Below the pieces are notes generated by a model that did no database searches, was not told the origin of the DNA, and worked only from the letters and a program-made list of their open reading frames with translations. From Ustulina deusta (Eukaryota > Ascomycota > Sordariomycetes > Xylariales > Xylariaceae): a stretch of DNA of 64,000 nt. Where the stretch lies: positions 186,001-250,000 of the forward strand of contig JAJNNX010000031.1 in assembly GCA_023159155.1 (NCBI GenBank), in the 5' to 3' direction. Both the position numbers and the translations under genes were made by a program. Positions 1 through 12,136 of this stretch are shown here, piece by piece; position 1 is the stretch's first letter, and each line of letters starts with the position of its first letter.

Positions 1-2042
1 CCCGGGGCGAAATGAAACGGATAGTTGCTTTTACATACAACAGAAGATGCATCATCTTATATAAACCGCCAGTGTATGAATAGATTGGTTGTATCTGGCA
101 GGAGAAACCCAAGCATCTCAAAGGCTCTTTATGAGTCCAAATCCCAGGCTAGAACAATACTTTAACATCAAAGCATTGGCCGCAACTAGGAACCATGGGC
201 AAGACTGGATAATCTCTTGTTGAATGGCTTGGTCTCGCTAATTTAGCTTGTAGCAAGCTCACGGCTACCTATTAGAACAGCCAAGTTGGGGCATCGCATG
301 CTACCGAGGAAGACGAGAGGGGTGATGCCTCCCTCCGATGGCTTGAAAGAACACCTAGTGTAGATCCGAGTTATCATGCAAGCGAAAGATTGATGCAGGC
401 GTGCTACCCATAATAGTTAAATGCTAAACGGCCCTTGCGCCGCAAGGTTTTGGCTGTAAATCTCAGGCCATGCACCCAGTAATGAATTTGAGCTCCTTCT
501 AATAACCGGAGCCGCCGTCCATCCTTGGGGAATGCTGGTCCAACTGCGGGAGAGGCGTCGGATTAAGCAGACTGATCACTTGACGATCTCCTCTCCGCGG
601 CCGGCAGCCTTCGGCCCCTTGAAAAAGGAGATATCAGATCGCAGATTGCTGGGTTGGAGAAAGGGCTTTCGACTGCAGCATAAATTAATCGTTCAGCAGC
701 ATCATAAAACGAATGATCCAAATTGGGAGGACACAGATCAGCATTGCCAAAACATATAATTGGCTCAAGAACCGCTATGCAAGCGATCTGAACGGCTTTG
801 CTGATCCCATGTGGCCGTCCTAACGTAGACTACCGTAGATCTGTTGGTCTCGCCTCACGCCCCAAGCCCCAAGCCTCAAGCGCCAAAAGTCCACTTGTGT
901 ATTAGTGCCCACTACCTGTCTACGTGTGAAAACGTAATTTCGTCCTAATAGGGCATTATATATTCGAGAAATGCAGGTAACTTGATGCGACTACTGTAGC
1001 CGTATGGTAGTACCGAGCACAAGGTCGCCAGTGCCGGTCTAAGAACACGTCTTGCGATCTGGCGATGGTTAGCAACGGTACCCTACCTATAGCTATACAC
1101 TGCTGAGCCGGGGTTCATATTCCTCTCAGGGCACAGGATCTCAGCAAGCAGCAGCGGACGAATCAGAGCGCAGATCAGCCCTCCCTACAGAGCGCAGTAG
1201 AGAAGGGCCTATCTCGCCAAAGTGCAGGGAGGTGCCTTTCGGTATTTAGTCTAGCGGCACTCCGTCCTGCCATAGTGGCGACCCGCCCAGTGTTGCCGGC
1301 TTCCACTTCGATATTAAAGCGGTACCCGCAATTTGTGTTTCCAGTTCCCTTGCGCAGGGCTCTGGGGGCGTAGGTAGTGTACTGGAGGAGTCCCGTCCCT
1401 TGCCTACCACCATCCTCCATCCTCTTCGTCTCCTCTCCCCTTCCACGTCCTCGGCCGCCCTCTCACAAACCGCCGCATTCCACAATCAAATCCTTCCAAG
1501 TTCTCGTTGCTCTCACACCGACTCCTCTCCCGACAGCGACCGTGTCGACGACGGGTTGTTCCCTGCCGCCCTCCAAGCGCCACGGATACTTGATGTTCCT
1601 CATGCCGTTCGAGATTGCACGCAGCTAGCAATCGCTATATTATTCTTATTATTATTGTCTTCCCCGTTTCGTTTCGTTTCGCTGAGCTAGTCTCAAAGTC
1701 ACTCGTTTGATCAAATCGCCCATTGCTCACTCTTTCCTCCCCTATTTCACGCCATCTGCGTCCTTCATCAGTGCCAGATATCACTATCGCTTGGAATCGA
1801 AGACATTCAGTTGGAAATATACCATTTGTCGATTTTATTTGCTATTGTCAACTCCCTACTAAGACTGGAACAACGGCCCGCCCCTTAAATTGACGAGATC
1901 TGCAGCGCACACGCCAACCTCAACCTCAGCCAAGCCCTTCGTCAGATTCTTGATCCAGAACGAAGCGATCATCGGGCTGGAAACGCCGTCTTGTCTCTGT
2001 CAGCGTGCGGCTCAAATTTTATCCTAGCATACCACTTCGAAT
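1..2042. other. Non-coding left flank and leader of the OPY2-type gene
   Basis: I see no credible protein gene here. Short open frames at about 530-760 and 1175-1690 have no recognisable motif and overlap one another on both strands. The last 350 bases before 2043 are rich in C and T, as in fungal promoters and 5' leaders, and probably belong to the plus-strand gene starting at 2043. Confidence 0.5.
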
Positions 2043-3440
2043 ATGGCAGGTATACCTGGTTTCGTTGGGTTTGCAGTCGGTAAGTTGTGTCACTCTTAGG
2101 CCCGTACGACTCCCAACTAACCCCGACTACCAGACAAAGACGTTAGTTCCTCACTACTCAAGCGACAGCAAGGATGTCTCCTGTGTCCGGACACACCTCC
2201 CGATTGCCCATCATGCGCTGCCGACGAGAGCTGTGTTACAATTTCCCAGACATGTAATCAGTGTCCACAAACCGTATGCCAGAAAGATCTTACCAAAGTC
2301 TCATCCAGCAGTAACTCGGGACCGAACGCCGGGGCGATTGCTGGTGGCGTGATTGGAGGTCTAGTTCTAATTGCAGCCCTAACGTACTTATTGTGGAGGT
2401 TCTGCATTAAGAACAAGAGAGCAGCCTATGTGGAGCAATGGCAAGGTGAAGGAGAACGTACGAAGGAACATATGGATGGTGATTTCGCCTCGAGGCGATC
2501 ACAGAGAGAGTCGACACATACAGTACATTCTATTGCCTCGACCGTCTTAACCCGAGCCTCGAACATCATCCAAATCGCCTATATCCCAGGCGTTACTAAT
2601 AGAGCGACACCAACATCACCTACGCTATTAGTCCCTCCCGTTCCGCCAATTCCTATCGCCCATGCAGAGAGTGCCACTTCCTCACCCTACGAGGACCAAC
2701 ACTTCTTTGTGCCTGGCGATCTTCGTGACTCGACATACTCCGGTATCTCTACCTATACAGACCGAACATCCTACGCCCGCACATCGTATGCTCCTCGTTC
2801 CAGTGTCGCTTCTACAATATATGGGAAGAACGCTTTTGTGTCGCCCGTACCAGCACAAAAAGGCAACTTCCTCAAGCCATCGCTTGTTAGCGTTAAATCG
2901 CGCGCTGCGAGCACCAACAGCGATGAGTCGGCGCCACCAGTTCCAGCCGTAAACTACGAGAAATATGACAGGCCTCCTCCGTCACCTGCTTTTAGCATTG
3001 GCTCGACGTTTTTCAAGAATGCCAGTGCGTCCACTGCTACCTCGGTAAGGCCACAGGTTGTGCGTGTCGGTACCGGGCCCAAAACTGTCGATATCAAGGC
3101 ATCCTCATCCAAATCGCCGTCCACTTCAGCGACGCCAACAGTTGCGGAGCTTGAGAGTCCTGCGTCTCAGGTTCTTATACGTAGTGAATCTACTACTCCG
3201 GGCAATGAGCGCGAATCAGTTGCGGTGACTCTGATTGAAGATGATACACCGACTAGCGATCAAGGACCCTTCTCCGACCCCCCTGAAGCGAAGAATGCGA
3301 CGACGAAGAGAAACAGTTCACTTAGCGCCGTCATTGAAGAGTCGACGAGGCGTGCTTCGCAAATCGACCCCTACCGGCATTCCTCAGCAACCCCCAGAAA
3401 TAGCAGCCCATTTGGTGACGAAAATGCGGTGCGCGAATAA
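2043..3440 (+). CDS. opy2: OPY2-type single-pass membrane anchor (HOG/MAPK signalling adaptor)
   Basis: Two exons, 2043-2079 and 2134-3440, joined across a 54-nt GT..AG intron, give 447 aa. The short N-terminus is followed by a Cys-rich module encoded at about 2170-2290, with the spacing CxxCPxxxPxCPxC, then ExC, then TCxxCP and a final C. That is the pattern of the fungal OPY2 N-terminal domain. A glycine-rich start (GAIAGGVIGG) leads into one hydrophobic segment at about 2325-2405, then a basic stop-transfer stretch and a long Ser/Thr/Pro-rich tail. In yeast Opy2 anchors Ste50 at the plasma membrane for the osmotic-stress and filamentation MAPK pathways. Here that role is inferred from the domain. 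A dibasic KR precedes the Cys-rich module. ATG 2043 was chosen because its reading frame is restored exactly by the intron. Confidence 0.8.
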
Positions 3441-3697
3441 CAGGACTCCTTACTAGGCATAGTATTTATCCTACGAATATATCTTGATGAGATATGGGGC
3501 ACGCAAGGAGCACAGGATTGGATCGGATGTCTTTTTCTTTTTCTTTTTCCTGATCTTGCTATTTATCTGTTGTTGGATCGATCTTCAATGGCATCAGGAG
3601 AAAAGAGCGGTCGTATCCTTTTCATTTTATTTGGGATCAACTCGTCCACGGCCAAGCTAGATTTATTTGGTGTTTCTTCACATTACCCTATGTTTGC
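3441..3697. other. 3' flank of the OPY2-type gene
   Basis: No coding potential is seen. A T-rich stretch (TTTTTC repeated, about 3530-3550) lies 90 bases past the stop codon and probably belongs to the 3' UTR. Confidence 0.4.
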
Positions 3698-4060
3698 CTA
3701 GGGTGAACTATCTATTTCTGACTGGATGGCGGTTTGGACTACTACACTGAACATGTCTCTGTATGAGACGATTTTGTATGTATACATAAGTATTTTCAGA
3801 CGTGTAGTGTAGCCTGTTGCACCTGTTCCACAACTAGTGCCTGCAGATTCTACGGCGAATTTCAACTTGTACATACAACCGTCTCTTACGATGTTCCATT
3901 CATACTTGTCATGCTTTGCTCTCAGCTTGTATGTAGATTTAAAAGTATCCCCAGGGATTTGGTTAAGTTTCGGCACAAAGGCTACCCAAAAGACATCTAG
4001 CTCACTTCGTTCTCCGTCCTCTATGATGGTCCAGCAATGTAGCTTAGTTGACATGCCCAT
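3698..4060 (-). CDS. Hypothetical 120-aa protein (doubtful)
   Basis: A single uninterrupted frame from a true ATG at 4058-4060 to a stop at 3698 encodes 120 aa, convergent with the OPY2-type gene. I do not recognise it. There is no signal peptide or membrane segment, and the composition is mixed (W, K, Y, three Cys) rather than low complexity. It is not a shadow of another gene, because nothing else is coded in this stretch. An AT dinucleotide repeat lies 220 bases upstream. It could be a small lineage-specific gene, one exon of a larger gene, or chance. Confidence 0.25.
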   Translation of the reverse strand: MGMSTKLHCWTIIEDGERSELDVFWVAFVPKLNQIPGDTFKSTYKLRAKHDKYEWNIVRDGCMYKLKFAVESAGTSCGTGATGYTTRLKILMYTYKIVSYRDMFSVVVQTAIQSEIDSSP

Positions 4061-4278
4061 GTGGCATGAAGCAGATGGCGGCGCCTGTCGCAGTTTTGGC
4101 TTGTTTCATATACTAGTGATATTCCTGCTTAATTACTAGGTATGCATCTTGACCTTTTTGTCATTGTCTTTCTTGCTTTCGCTTGCCCGGATAATCCGTG
4201 ACAGATACTGTTAGGCACAAGTTGGACGCCGCAACCTTGCATACGGGGGTTTTCTTTTCCCTTTCCTCAGTGGCCCAA

Positions 4279-4283
<5 letters not shown>

Positions 4284-4309
<26 letters not shown>
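4284..4309. repeat. (AT)n microsatellite
   Basis: About 26 bases of uninterrupted AT dinucleotides, followed by a degenerate GTATATAT tail. Confidence 0.9.
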
Positions 4310-4317
<8 letters not shown>

Positions 4318-4726
4318 GTCGGGCTGCGATTGATGGGAAACACCTGAGACGCTAGTTCTGCATATAGGATTCGCTCACCGGTCTGCAAGGGCTGTGTTGA
4401 GCCTCGGACTGGCTTCTAGAGACCCCCTTCGCTTCCAATTGTTGAATGTTTCTCTGTTCCCTGGGAAAGACGCCTCATCGAGCTTGAATTCTCTTATTGT
4501 TTATTTCCTTCTCCCAGCTGTTTTATCCATCGACGCCACAACCAGGGTAGACCCAATCCTAATGCAACGCCCTTCATCATAGGACTCAAAAGTAAGCGAC
4601 ATAATCCTGTGTGAGTTTCTCGGATGATCTCTATAGAACAGCCTTGACTTTTCTTCCCTTCCTGACGACGAGGTTCTATATCTGGGTTTTACCACTTTTG
4701 AAGCGCACACAACGAATTAGGCTTAC

Positions 4727-6423
4727 TGCACGCGCCAATTTTGAGGACACCCCAGATCGCCATCTTCTTATACTCCCCGACCTTTCGTTCAATCTCACCC
4801 TTGAGCCGTTCCGCAGTCTTTCCAGGGCAGGATTAGTAGATGACATTATGGGAAAGCCGAGCATATTATAGATTTACGTACCATTCTGCATTCTTCGACC
4901 TTGTGTGTGGTATTGATCATAGGTGAGTTACATTCATTATTGACTTCGATGTCCTCGAGTCGAAGCTTACTCACGGCTTCCTCGAATTCTTTGATGTTCG
5001 ATTCGCACGCTTTAACGTGGTCTGTGATCGAACTCTTGCCACCGCTCGTGGCAAGAGCCGCAAGATCAGGCTCAACGTACCCAAGTAGCGTGAGCTGCAA
5101 CGCTGGATAGGCGATCAGGCTCCCGACATTCTTCTTGGTCTTCTCTTGCAAAATGTTGTATTTCTGTTGGGCGTGTCAGCTGGGCGAGTGTATTCCTCAG
5201 TCGGAGAGTATTTGCTGTTCTATACCGAGTAAATAGCGTCCGCAAGTTAATCTCCTTCGGCTCTGGGCCTCTCCCGTGAAGAAAGTGCTGAACATGGCGA
5301 GGTTCTGCAGGGGGGACTTGGAGTATTTTATCAAACGTTTTGAGCTGCTTCTCAACCCCAGGAGCGCTGTGCCGCTATGAGTAAAAGATACGATTGGGGG
5401 ACTATGATTGACTCACCCTATCTTCTTTATCAATCTCTCTACATCGGAAATTGACTTGGACTCGAAATCCGCGGCACTGAAACTGACACTGGCATCCAAC
5501 TTGGCGTGTTAGTTGCCATGAGCTCGTCGGAACTAGCCAAGCCTGTCATAACTTTGAACTTCACGGGGTCAAGAATACTGCTGGGTAGTCCTTGGCATTT
5601 GCAGACTTCTTGGTGGAATGAAGGGTTTCTTTAGTTACTCATCGGTACCCATCTGCAACCATTTTGATTAGCCTGATTTCGTTCGCTGATTGGGGGACTT
5701 TTATACCTCGAGGAGAGGCTGTGTATAGCTTACGATATTGAAGGCAGCCACCGAAAACGTGTTTCCAGCAGCATGCCTCTTTGAAATTGCTCTACGTGTT
5801 CGTATTTTAGGCATGCCCTGCAAAATCTAAGAAACATCTTATTCAGCCTAGAACTCCAAAATAAGGGGCGGCAGAATATATACCTTCGCAGCATTCTCTG
5901 CCCTAGGCTTCGCAGCTTCGTCCATGACCTTGCGATAGTCCTCAATCACCGGCACTAGGATGTCGACCAGTCTACTCCAGGTTAATTAAACATCTCGTAG
6001 AGGGTGATGGGCTCGTCATCTCTCCTAAATACGACCATACGTACTCGCCAACTATCACCTCTAGGACCATCTACATCTACAGGTTTCCCCATAGGTAATC
6101 AAATTGCTACAAAAATAAAATCTTCCATGTGCAAAGCTTGTAAAATCACCTACCGCTTGGATAATGAGCTAACGCATGCAAATTATCTCGTCTTCGGAGT
6201 CTGGTGGCCGGAAATTATCAAGATCCAAAGCGGTGGACTTTGTTTTCAACTTCTCACATGCTTCAACCAACTTGGTCACCAAGTCGCCGGGGTCGCTGGA
6301 AGGGCTCAAGCTCTTAGCAACGTTGATTTTAGGAGCACCACCGTCTTTTCCGCTATTAAAACTAGCATTGCCTCGATAAATTTGATACTTGGATCCCTCA
6401 TGGTAGCTGAAGATTCTCACCAT
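4727..6423 (-). pseudogene. Multi-exon helix-rich protein gene, apparently broken (unknown family)
   Basis: Open segments on the minus strand, bounded by plausible fungal splice sites, lie at about 6423-6169 (true ATG), 5967-5885, 5817-5734, 5499-5417, 5366-5226, 5163-4882 and 4817-4727. Donors such as GTGAGT, GTACGT and GTAAGC fit. The segments are charged and helix-like. The 5163-4882 segment has long Lys/Glu-rich helical stretches, and the 4817-4727 segment begins with an ERLKGEIERKVGEYKK-type helix followed by a short hydrophobic stretch. Coding use looks real, but the phases do not fit at the 5226/5163 junction, and the join between 6169 and 5967 is unclear. I therefore read it as decayed or wrongly resolved. 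Family unknown. It lies head-to-head with a similar plus-strand candidate starting at 6676. Confidence 0.4.
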
Positions 6424-6675
6424 CTATGGAACGCTGTCAACAGCTGGCTTTCGTCTGATATTCAGCGGAAGAATTTCCCAATATTTAAGAATCTCAATCA
6501 AGATGTATCCGTGGTATTCTCTACTTGACCAATTTGCTGTGTACATATCTGACATGTGTTTTGGCTAGTGCTTGTATTTTTACTCAACTCCCCAATTCAG
6601 GTCCCAGACTTATTTTGATATCCACGCACTGAATTATACCATTTTCTAAGTATCTTTCATTCCCAATCTCTTACA
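6424..6675. promoter_or_regulatory. Shared intergenic (bidirectional promoter) region of the divergent pair
   Basis: Only 252 bases separate the two outward-facing ATG codons. They contain T-rich and CAAT-like words but no strong element I can name. The arrangement suggests co-expression of the two neighbours; this is an inference from layout. Confidence 0.3.
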
Positions 6676-8078
6676 ATGTATATTGTTCCTTCTCCCGGGA
6701 CCATACGGGAGAAGTTCGGGCCCCCGTCGTATTTTGAAACACTCTTGTCTGCTATCGGCGAGGGTGAAGGCAAGATCAATGAAGCCTCTACGAAGTTCCT
6801 AAAACTCCCTACATGACGTGAGTTCAGCTCATGTCACTAAGAAGCGGTGATCGAGGTGTTGGCTAAGTGTGATAGTGCTATCAAAGTCACCAACCGAGCA
6901 GGCGCTGAAGCTAGCCTGTGCGAACAGGTCAAAGTCTTCAAGGATAAGTATGACAAAATTCAGACAAAAAACATCCAAATTATCCAGGAAACTTGTGCCT
7001 TTGCCCAGCACTCCGAGGTAAGCTTTGATTGAAAACTGGTACCACCAAAGTCCTTTGAGTGACCTACTTCCCTCGCTGTGTCATGTTAGCTAGAAGCTTA
7101 CCAATAATTATAGAGTCGTCACGAACCTCAAGATGCCATCGAAACGTCTAGACAGCCCGCGAAGAACTTGGAGACACTGTGGAATTGCACCAGAAGATTG
7201 TCGATGCCTGGGACGCTACCTAAGTGGGCTTCGTGATGTTTCTCATGACATACCTAGGCTCGAAGATAATCCCACCGGCTTATCAAATTGCAAAAAAACC
7301 AATATCGATGCTGATGTTATCCGATCCATCTTCTAGGCGCCTCAAATAGAGGGTCGCGTCGTTTATAAACATGAGATACGATATATGATCTCTGAGTATC
7401 AGTACAGGAGCTAAGAACTTCGATGGGTGATCGATGTTCATTCTTTGACAAACAAATGAATGTGAAGGTACCTAGTCAGCATTGAGTGTCGCATTGGCTG
7501 GCATCAACATCACCACTAGAGACAGAAGCTTATTAGGAAAATCATGACAGGCTTGAACGGGGTCGCGCTCTGGTTAACGTGGCAGACGGAAACATGCATA
7601 GTCTCAACTTCAAAGCAAATGACTTGAACAACGTCTTGGTGTCACGCGAACATGAGCTTCGCATCACCAGCGCGCAGATTGAAAGAGGACCAGAGCGTCA
7701 CAGAAACGAAAGGGAGGCGCAAGAACGTATGTTGATGATGAATCCTCTCGGTATGTAAGATCTGGCTTGAGTCGGCGGTCTGCGCTAACCGGGCTGGTAG
7801 CTTGGTTCTTCAAGCGAGTCATCCTCGGGCTCAAGAACAATATCGACGAATATAGTACCAGGCTCGGGTCCTGAATGCAGGAACAGTGACTAGTACAAGT
7901 CGTGAGAGATTGGTAGCCCTATCGCAGTTCACAGGTAATCTGGAGGAGATATACAACGCGCTTCTGACCGCGATGACTTCTGCGACTACCATGTGGCCGG
8001 TACGATACAAGTTGAACCTGTGCCCAGCAGAGATTGCCATGTACACGGAGACTTGGGAGTCGATTCGCGCCCTTTTTA
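6676..8078 (+). pseudogene. Multi-exon helical/coiled-coil protein gene, apparently broken (unknown family)
   Basis: The ATG at 6676 sits in a good fungal context (ACAATG). Open segments follow at about 6676-6813, 6841-7017, 7156-7220, 7537-7750, 7801-7871 and 7886-8078, with splice-like edges (GAG|GTAAGC at 7018, CTCG|GTATGT at 7751, GGTAG| at 7800, GTGAGT at 8079). The segments are rich in Lys, Glu, Gln and Ala with heptad-like spacing, for example the EELGDTVELHQKIVDAWDA stretch near 7160-7220. In-frame stops at 6814, 7221 and 7872 are not cleanly removed by a standard intron, so the gene looks decayed unless unusual splicing occurs. No known domain is recognised. It is the divergent partner of the minus-strand candidate at 4727-6423. 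Confidence 0.4.
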
Positions 8079-8089
8079 GTGAGTGGTAA

Positions 8090-9614
8090 AGTGCGTGCTT
8101 GTATACTCTAGAGCAAGAATATCTATCTAAAACCACCATTGTGTAGCTATATAAAGCTACAATTATACCTATTGCAAGTACCTCTACATACCTAAGTAGG
8201 TATTGGGCAAGAAGATCTGAAGCCGGACGTGACCCGGGGACAAAGCCACTCCGAGTTGTCTAGATAGCTCCCCAATCGCCCTATTACCAACGATGCACGT
8301 GAAGATTGCTCAGTGTTCTGATTGTCCCCTTAGATATCTCGAAGATATCCGAAGCCTCGTCAACACGTCGAAAGAACAATGGGACGAGAAAAAAACTAAC
8401 CTTGCGGCAAGCGTCAGGCCATGGTGGACATATTCCTCGGCCTACAAGAGAGGATGTCATTTCGGAAATAGGCAAAGATTGTAGAGGTCAGGACCGTTTC
8501 CCCTGAGAGCCGGTTCTGAATGGTTTCTTGCTTGGCTGCAAAGCCATAACATGTATGGACCCAGGGAACATCCGGTCGGTCGGAATAGTCCACACGAATT
8601 GCTGGCTCTGAACTTCAACCGCAAAGCCATTAATAAGTAAGCGACCTCCTGAGAAGTCAGGACATCAGCACACGGTGAAGTGTAACAAAACACAAAAATA
8701 CAAGCAACCGTTGGGCAACTATGATTATTAGTGTATCGTGTTTCATTTTCCAACAGATTTTCTTTCTTGTATTTGAAGTGAGTATTTGTGCCATTGACTA
8801 ATCAGGTATTTTCTAATAAATTGATACATGTTAACTCCTGCAATTGATACTTGCATCCATTTAATATACCTATTGGGAGTTATGTCGTGGAAAAGCGGGT
8901 CCTCTCCGGCCTGACTCAGGCTAAAAGCGGCATCGCTCAGGGGAAATTCCCGTTGTGTAGGGTAAAACCTCTCTGTGGGGACCAAGCGGCGCACTACACA
9001 TAAGCTACACGAGACACCCAAGTGCCAAAGTGTCAATGCTGTCCTGGGTTTGACGTCTTTGCAGGCAGGAACTTTGGTCTGAGAATATACGATGTATTAT
9101 GCTTACAATTGGCTTCAATGTTGGTTGCTCCATGATAGACTCGGTAATGTCTCGAGCTCGAACTTGGTGATTTCCGGGTCAAGATTACTGGAGTTGGGAA
9201 AAAGTGTAAGCTCATATAATTTCCCATCAATGGGTTTGAACTATTCCTTTTGAGGGTTCCGATTAGTCATATATATATATCCAATATATATACCCTTTTA
9301 TATACCGTACTGAGTACTTATTATAGATACCTTATATTTGGTATAGCAGCTGCTACCTTGGTTGCATTCGAAGTCAGTAGGTACCTGTGTACTACTACCT
9401 TACTACCAAGGGACGACAACGGCGCTCGAGCCACTCATGTCTGAGTCATATCAGCCAGATAAGAGAATTGGAAACCCACCCAGCTCCGATGTCTGCCCCT
9501 CACCCCACCATCGACTGCCAGATATTCATTTTCTGCTAGTACGAGTTCCCAAGCGCTCCCAACCAAGGCAATTGCCGATCGAGACGCCATCCCGCGCGCG
9601 CAGGACAAGTCACA
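8090..9614. other. Intergenic stretch before the threonyl-tRNA synthetase gene
   Basis: No credible gene. Short frames overlap on both strands without motifs. A TA-rich stretch at about 9267-9300 and the 5' leader of the downstream gene (about 9480-9614) are the only notable content. Confidence 0.45.
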
Positions 9615-12136
9615 ATGTCTTCCAAGAAGGTCAAGTCCAAGCCCGCCGAAGGCGCTGCCCGTGAGCTCGAGCTTCGCCCCGCGCCTACTTTCTTGGAACC
9701 CCGTCTCTCTCTCTTCGACAAGCTGTGGAACGAGCAGCAACAGGCCGCCGCCCAGAAGCCGCGCGAGACAATCAATATCACGCTGCCCGACGGCAAGGTC
9801 CACGTTGGCACGTCCTGGGAGACCACGCCCTTTGAGATCGTCCGTGGCATTAGCAAAAGCTTGGCTGAACGAACAGTCGTAGCAAAGGTCAACGACGAGC
9901 TCTGGGATCTCACCCGCCCATTCGAAGGCGATGCAACCCTCGCCTTCTTCGATTTCACCACCGAAGAAGGGAAGAAGGTCTTTTGGCATTCGTCAGCGCA
10001 TATTCTGGGCGAGGCAGCCGAACGGAGGTTTGGCGCACATCTGGCCGTCGGCCCACCAACGACAAATGGTACGCCGATTATTTTGCGAAATGGAGCGCGG
10101 GAGATGCTAACAGTCGCGCCCCAGGCTTCTACTACGAGATGGCGCTGCCAGAAAACCGTGCTGTTAGCTCCACAGAAGACGTTGAACCGTTGACCACCCT
10201 AGCTACTTCCATTATCGGCGAGAAACAGCCATTCCAGAGGTTGACCGTCACCAAGGAACAACTACTGGAGATGTTCAAGTCCAACAAATACAAACAGCAT
10301 ATTATTGGCGACAAAATTGCCGATGGGTCTTCTACCACCGTATATCGTTGTGGCCCTCTGATTGATCTTTGTCGGGGCCCTCACGTCCCAGATACGGGCA
10401 AGATTAAGGCTTTCGGCATTCTCAAGCTCTCGGCATCGTATTTCCTCGGTGACCCTGCCAACGATTCCCTCCAACGTGTCTATGGGATATCCTTCCCCGA
10501 AAAGAAGCAGCTTTCCGAGCACCTCAAATTCCTTGAAGAAGCGGCTAAGAGAGACCATCGGAGAATCGGAAAGGACCAAGAGCTCTTCATGTTCCACGAC
10601 CAATCACCAGGCTCTTGCTTCTTCCTGCCTCATGGCACTATAATATATAATACTCTACAGAGCTCCATACGCGAAGAGTATTGGAAACGTGGATATCAAG
10701 AGGTCCACTCTCCCAACATGTTCAATTCCTCCCTATGGAAGAAATCCGGTCATTGGGAGCGTAAGTTGTACAGCAATGCACATACCAATTGACGGCAAAC
10801 TTACTGTTTAACTAGATTACCATGAGGATATGTTCACCTTCGAGGTTGAGAAGGATACCTGGGCTTTGAAACCAATGAATTGCCCGGGTCACTGTCTTAT
10901 ATTCGGATCTCGCGCTCGTAATTACAGAGAACTACCAATCCGCATGGCCGAGTTCGGCGGTAAGGGCAACCCTTCTCTTACATCTCCAGACATCTCGTAC
11001 ATCAGGCAACGACTAACTGCCATCGTTTGTAGTCCTTCACCGGAACGAGGCGTCTGGTGCTTTAGGTGGTTTGACACGCGTACGACGTTTCGTACAAGAT
11101 GATTCGCACATTTTCTGTACTGAAGATCAGGTAACCACCTTATTCCACGGGTACAAACAGTTTGCCAGATTGTCTAACACGGAACAGGTCGGCGACGAGG
11201 TTTCGGGAGTGTTCGATTTCCTTCGAAGCATTTATGGAAAACTTGATTTCTCCTTCAAATTGAAGCTATCCACACGACCTGATAAATTCCTAGGCAGCGT
11301 AGAAACGTGGGACAAGGCCGAGAAGACATTGTCTGACGCTCTCGATAAATTCTGTCAGGACGTGGTGCCTTGGGAATTGAACCCTGGTGATGGCGCATTT
11401 TACGGCCCCAAGGTTGACATTACGATTACTGATGCACTTGGCCGCGACTTCCAGGTTTGGCACCCATGTCCTACTTGTGAAGCCCCAATGCTAATATTTT
11501 TTTTAGTGTGCAACCATCCAACTAGACTTCCAACTGCCAGAACGGTTTGATTTATCATACCAGACAGCTGAAGATGCATCTGCCTCTGCCGCTACGTCCA
11601 CTCAGGATGCAGAAGGTGGCCCTCGGCAAGGTCATGTCCGCCCCGTCATCATTCACCGAGCTATCTATGGTAGTTTTGAGCGCTTCATCGGCATCCTTAC
11701 AGAGCATTTCGGTGGGAAATGGCCTTTTTGGATAAGCCCTCGTCAAGTGATGGTCATCCCTGTCATGGTCAGCGCATACGACTACGTCAAGGAGGTGCAG
11801 ACACTCCTACGAACAAACAAATTCCATGCCGATATAGATCTCAGTGCCAACACATTGAATAAGAAGATTCGGAGTGCCCAGTTACTCCAATACAACTTCA
11901 TACTTGGTGAGCAAACATAACTTCTAAAAGGCCATCCTTGAATCTGCTAGAACTCACAAATTTCTCTCTTAGTCCTTGGTGCGAAGGAAATGACTGATCG
12001 CACTGTTACTATCAGAAGCAGAGACTCTGCGGAGAAGGCGCAAAGCGCCGAACAGGTTGTCTTGCCGTTGGATGACGCGATCGTCAAGTTTAAGGCTCTA
12101 AGGGAAGCCAATTCTCTGCAGAACAAACTTGAGTAA
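9615..12136 (+). CDS. THS1: Threonyl-tRNA synthetase, cytosolic
   Basis: Seven exons (9615-10068, 10125-10760, 10816-10959, 11033-11130, 11188-11454, 11507-11906, 11973-12136) join in phase to 720 aa, the usual length of the fungal cytosolic enzyme. It charges tRNA-Thr with threonine and ATP. The order is a Lys-rich N-terminus, a TGS domain (about residues 52-118), an editing domain opening with the HSSAH zinc-like motif (H125 and H129), then the class II catalytic core with the conserved [13 protein letters not shown] and PMNCPGHC segments (the latter carrying a zinc-ligand Cys). The core continues through [18 protein letters not shown] and GAFYGPKVD. The C-terminal anticodon-binding domain contains the [13 protein letters not shown] and NKKIRSAQ regions. 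Introns are 52-73 nt. No mitochondrial targeting peptide is evident. The identification is secure; exon edges are by eye. Confidence 0.96.
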
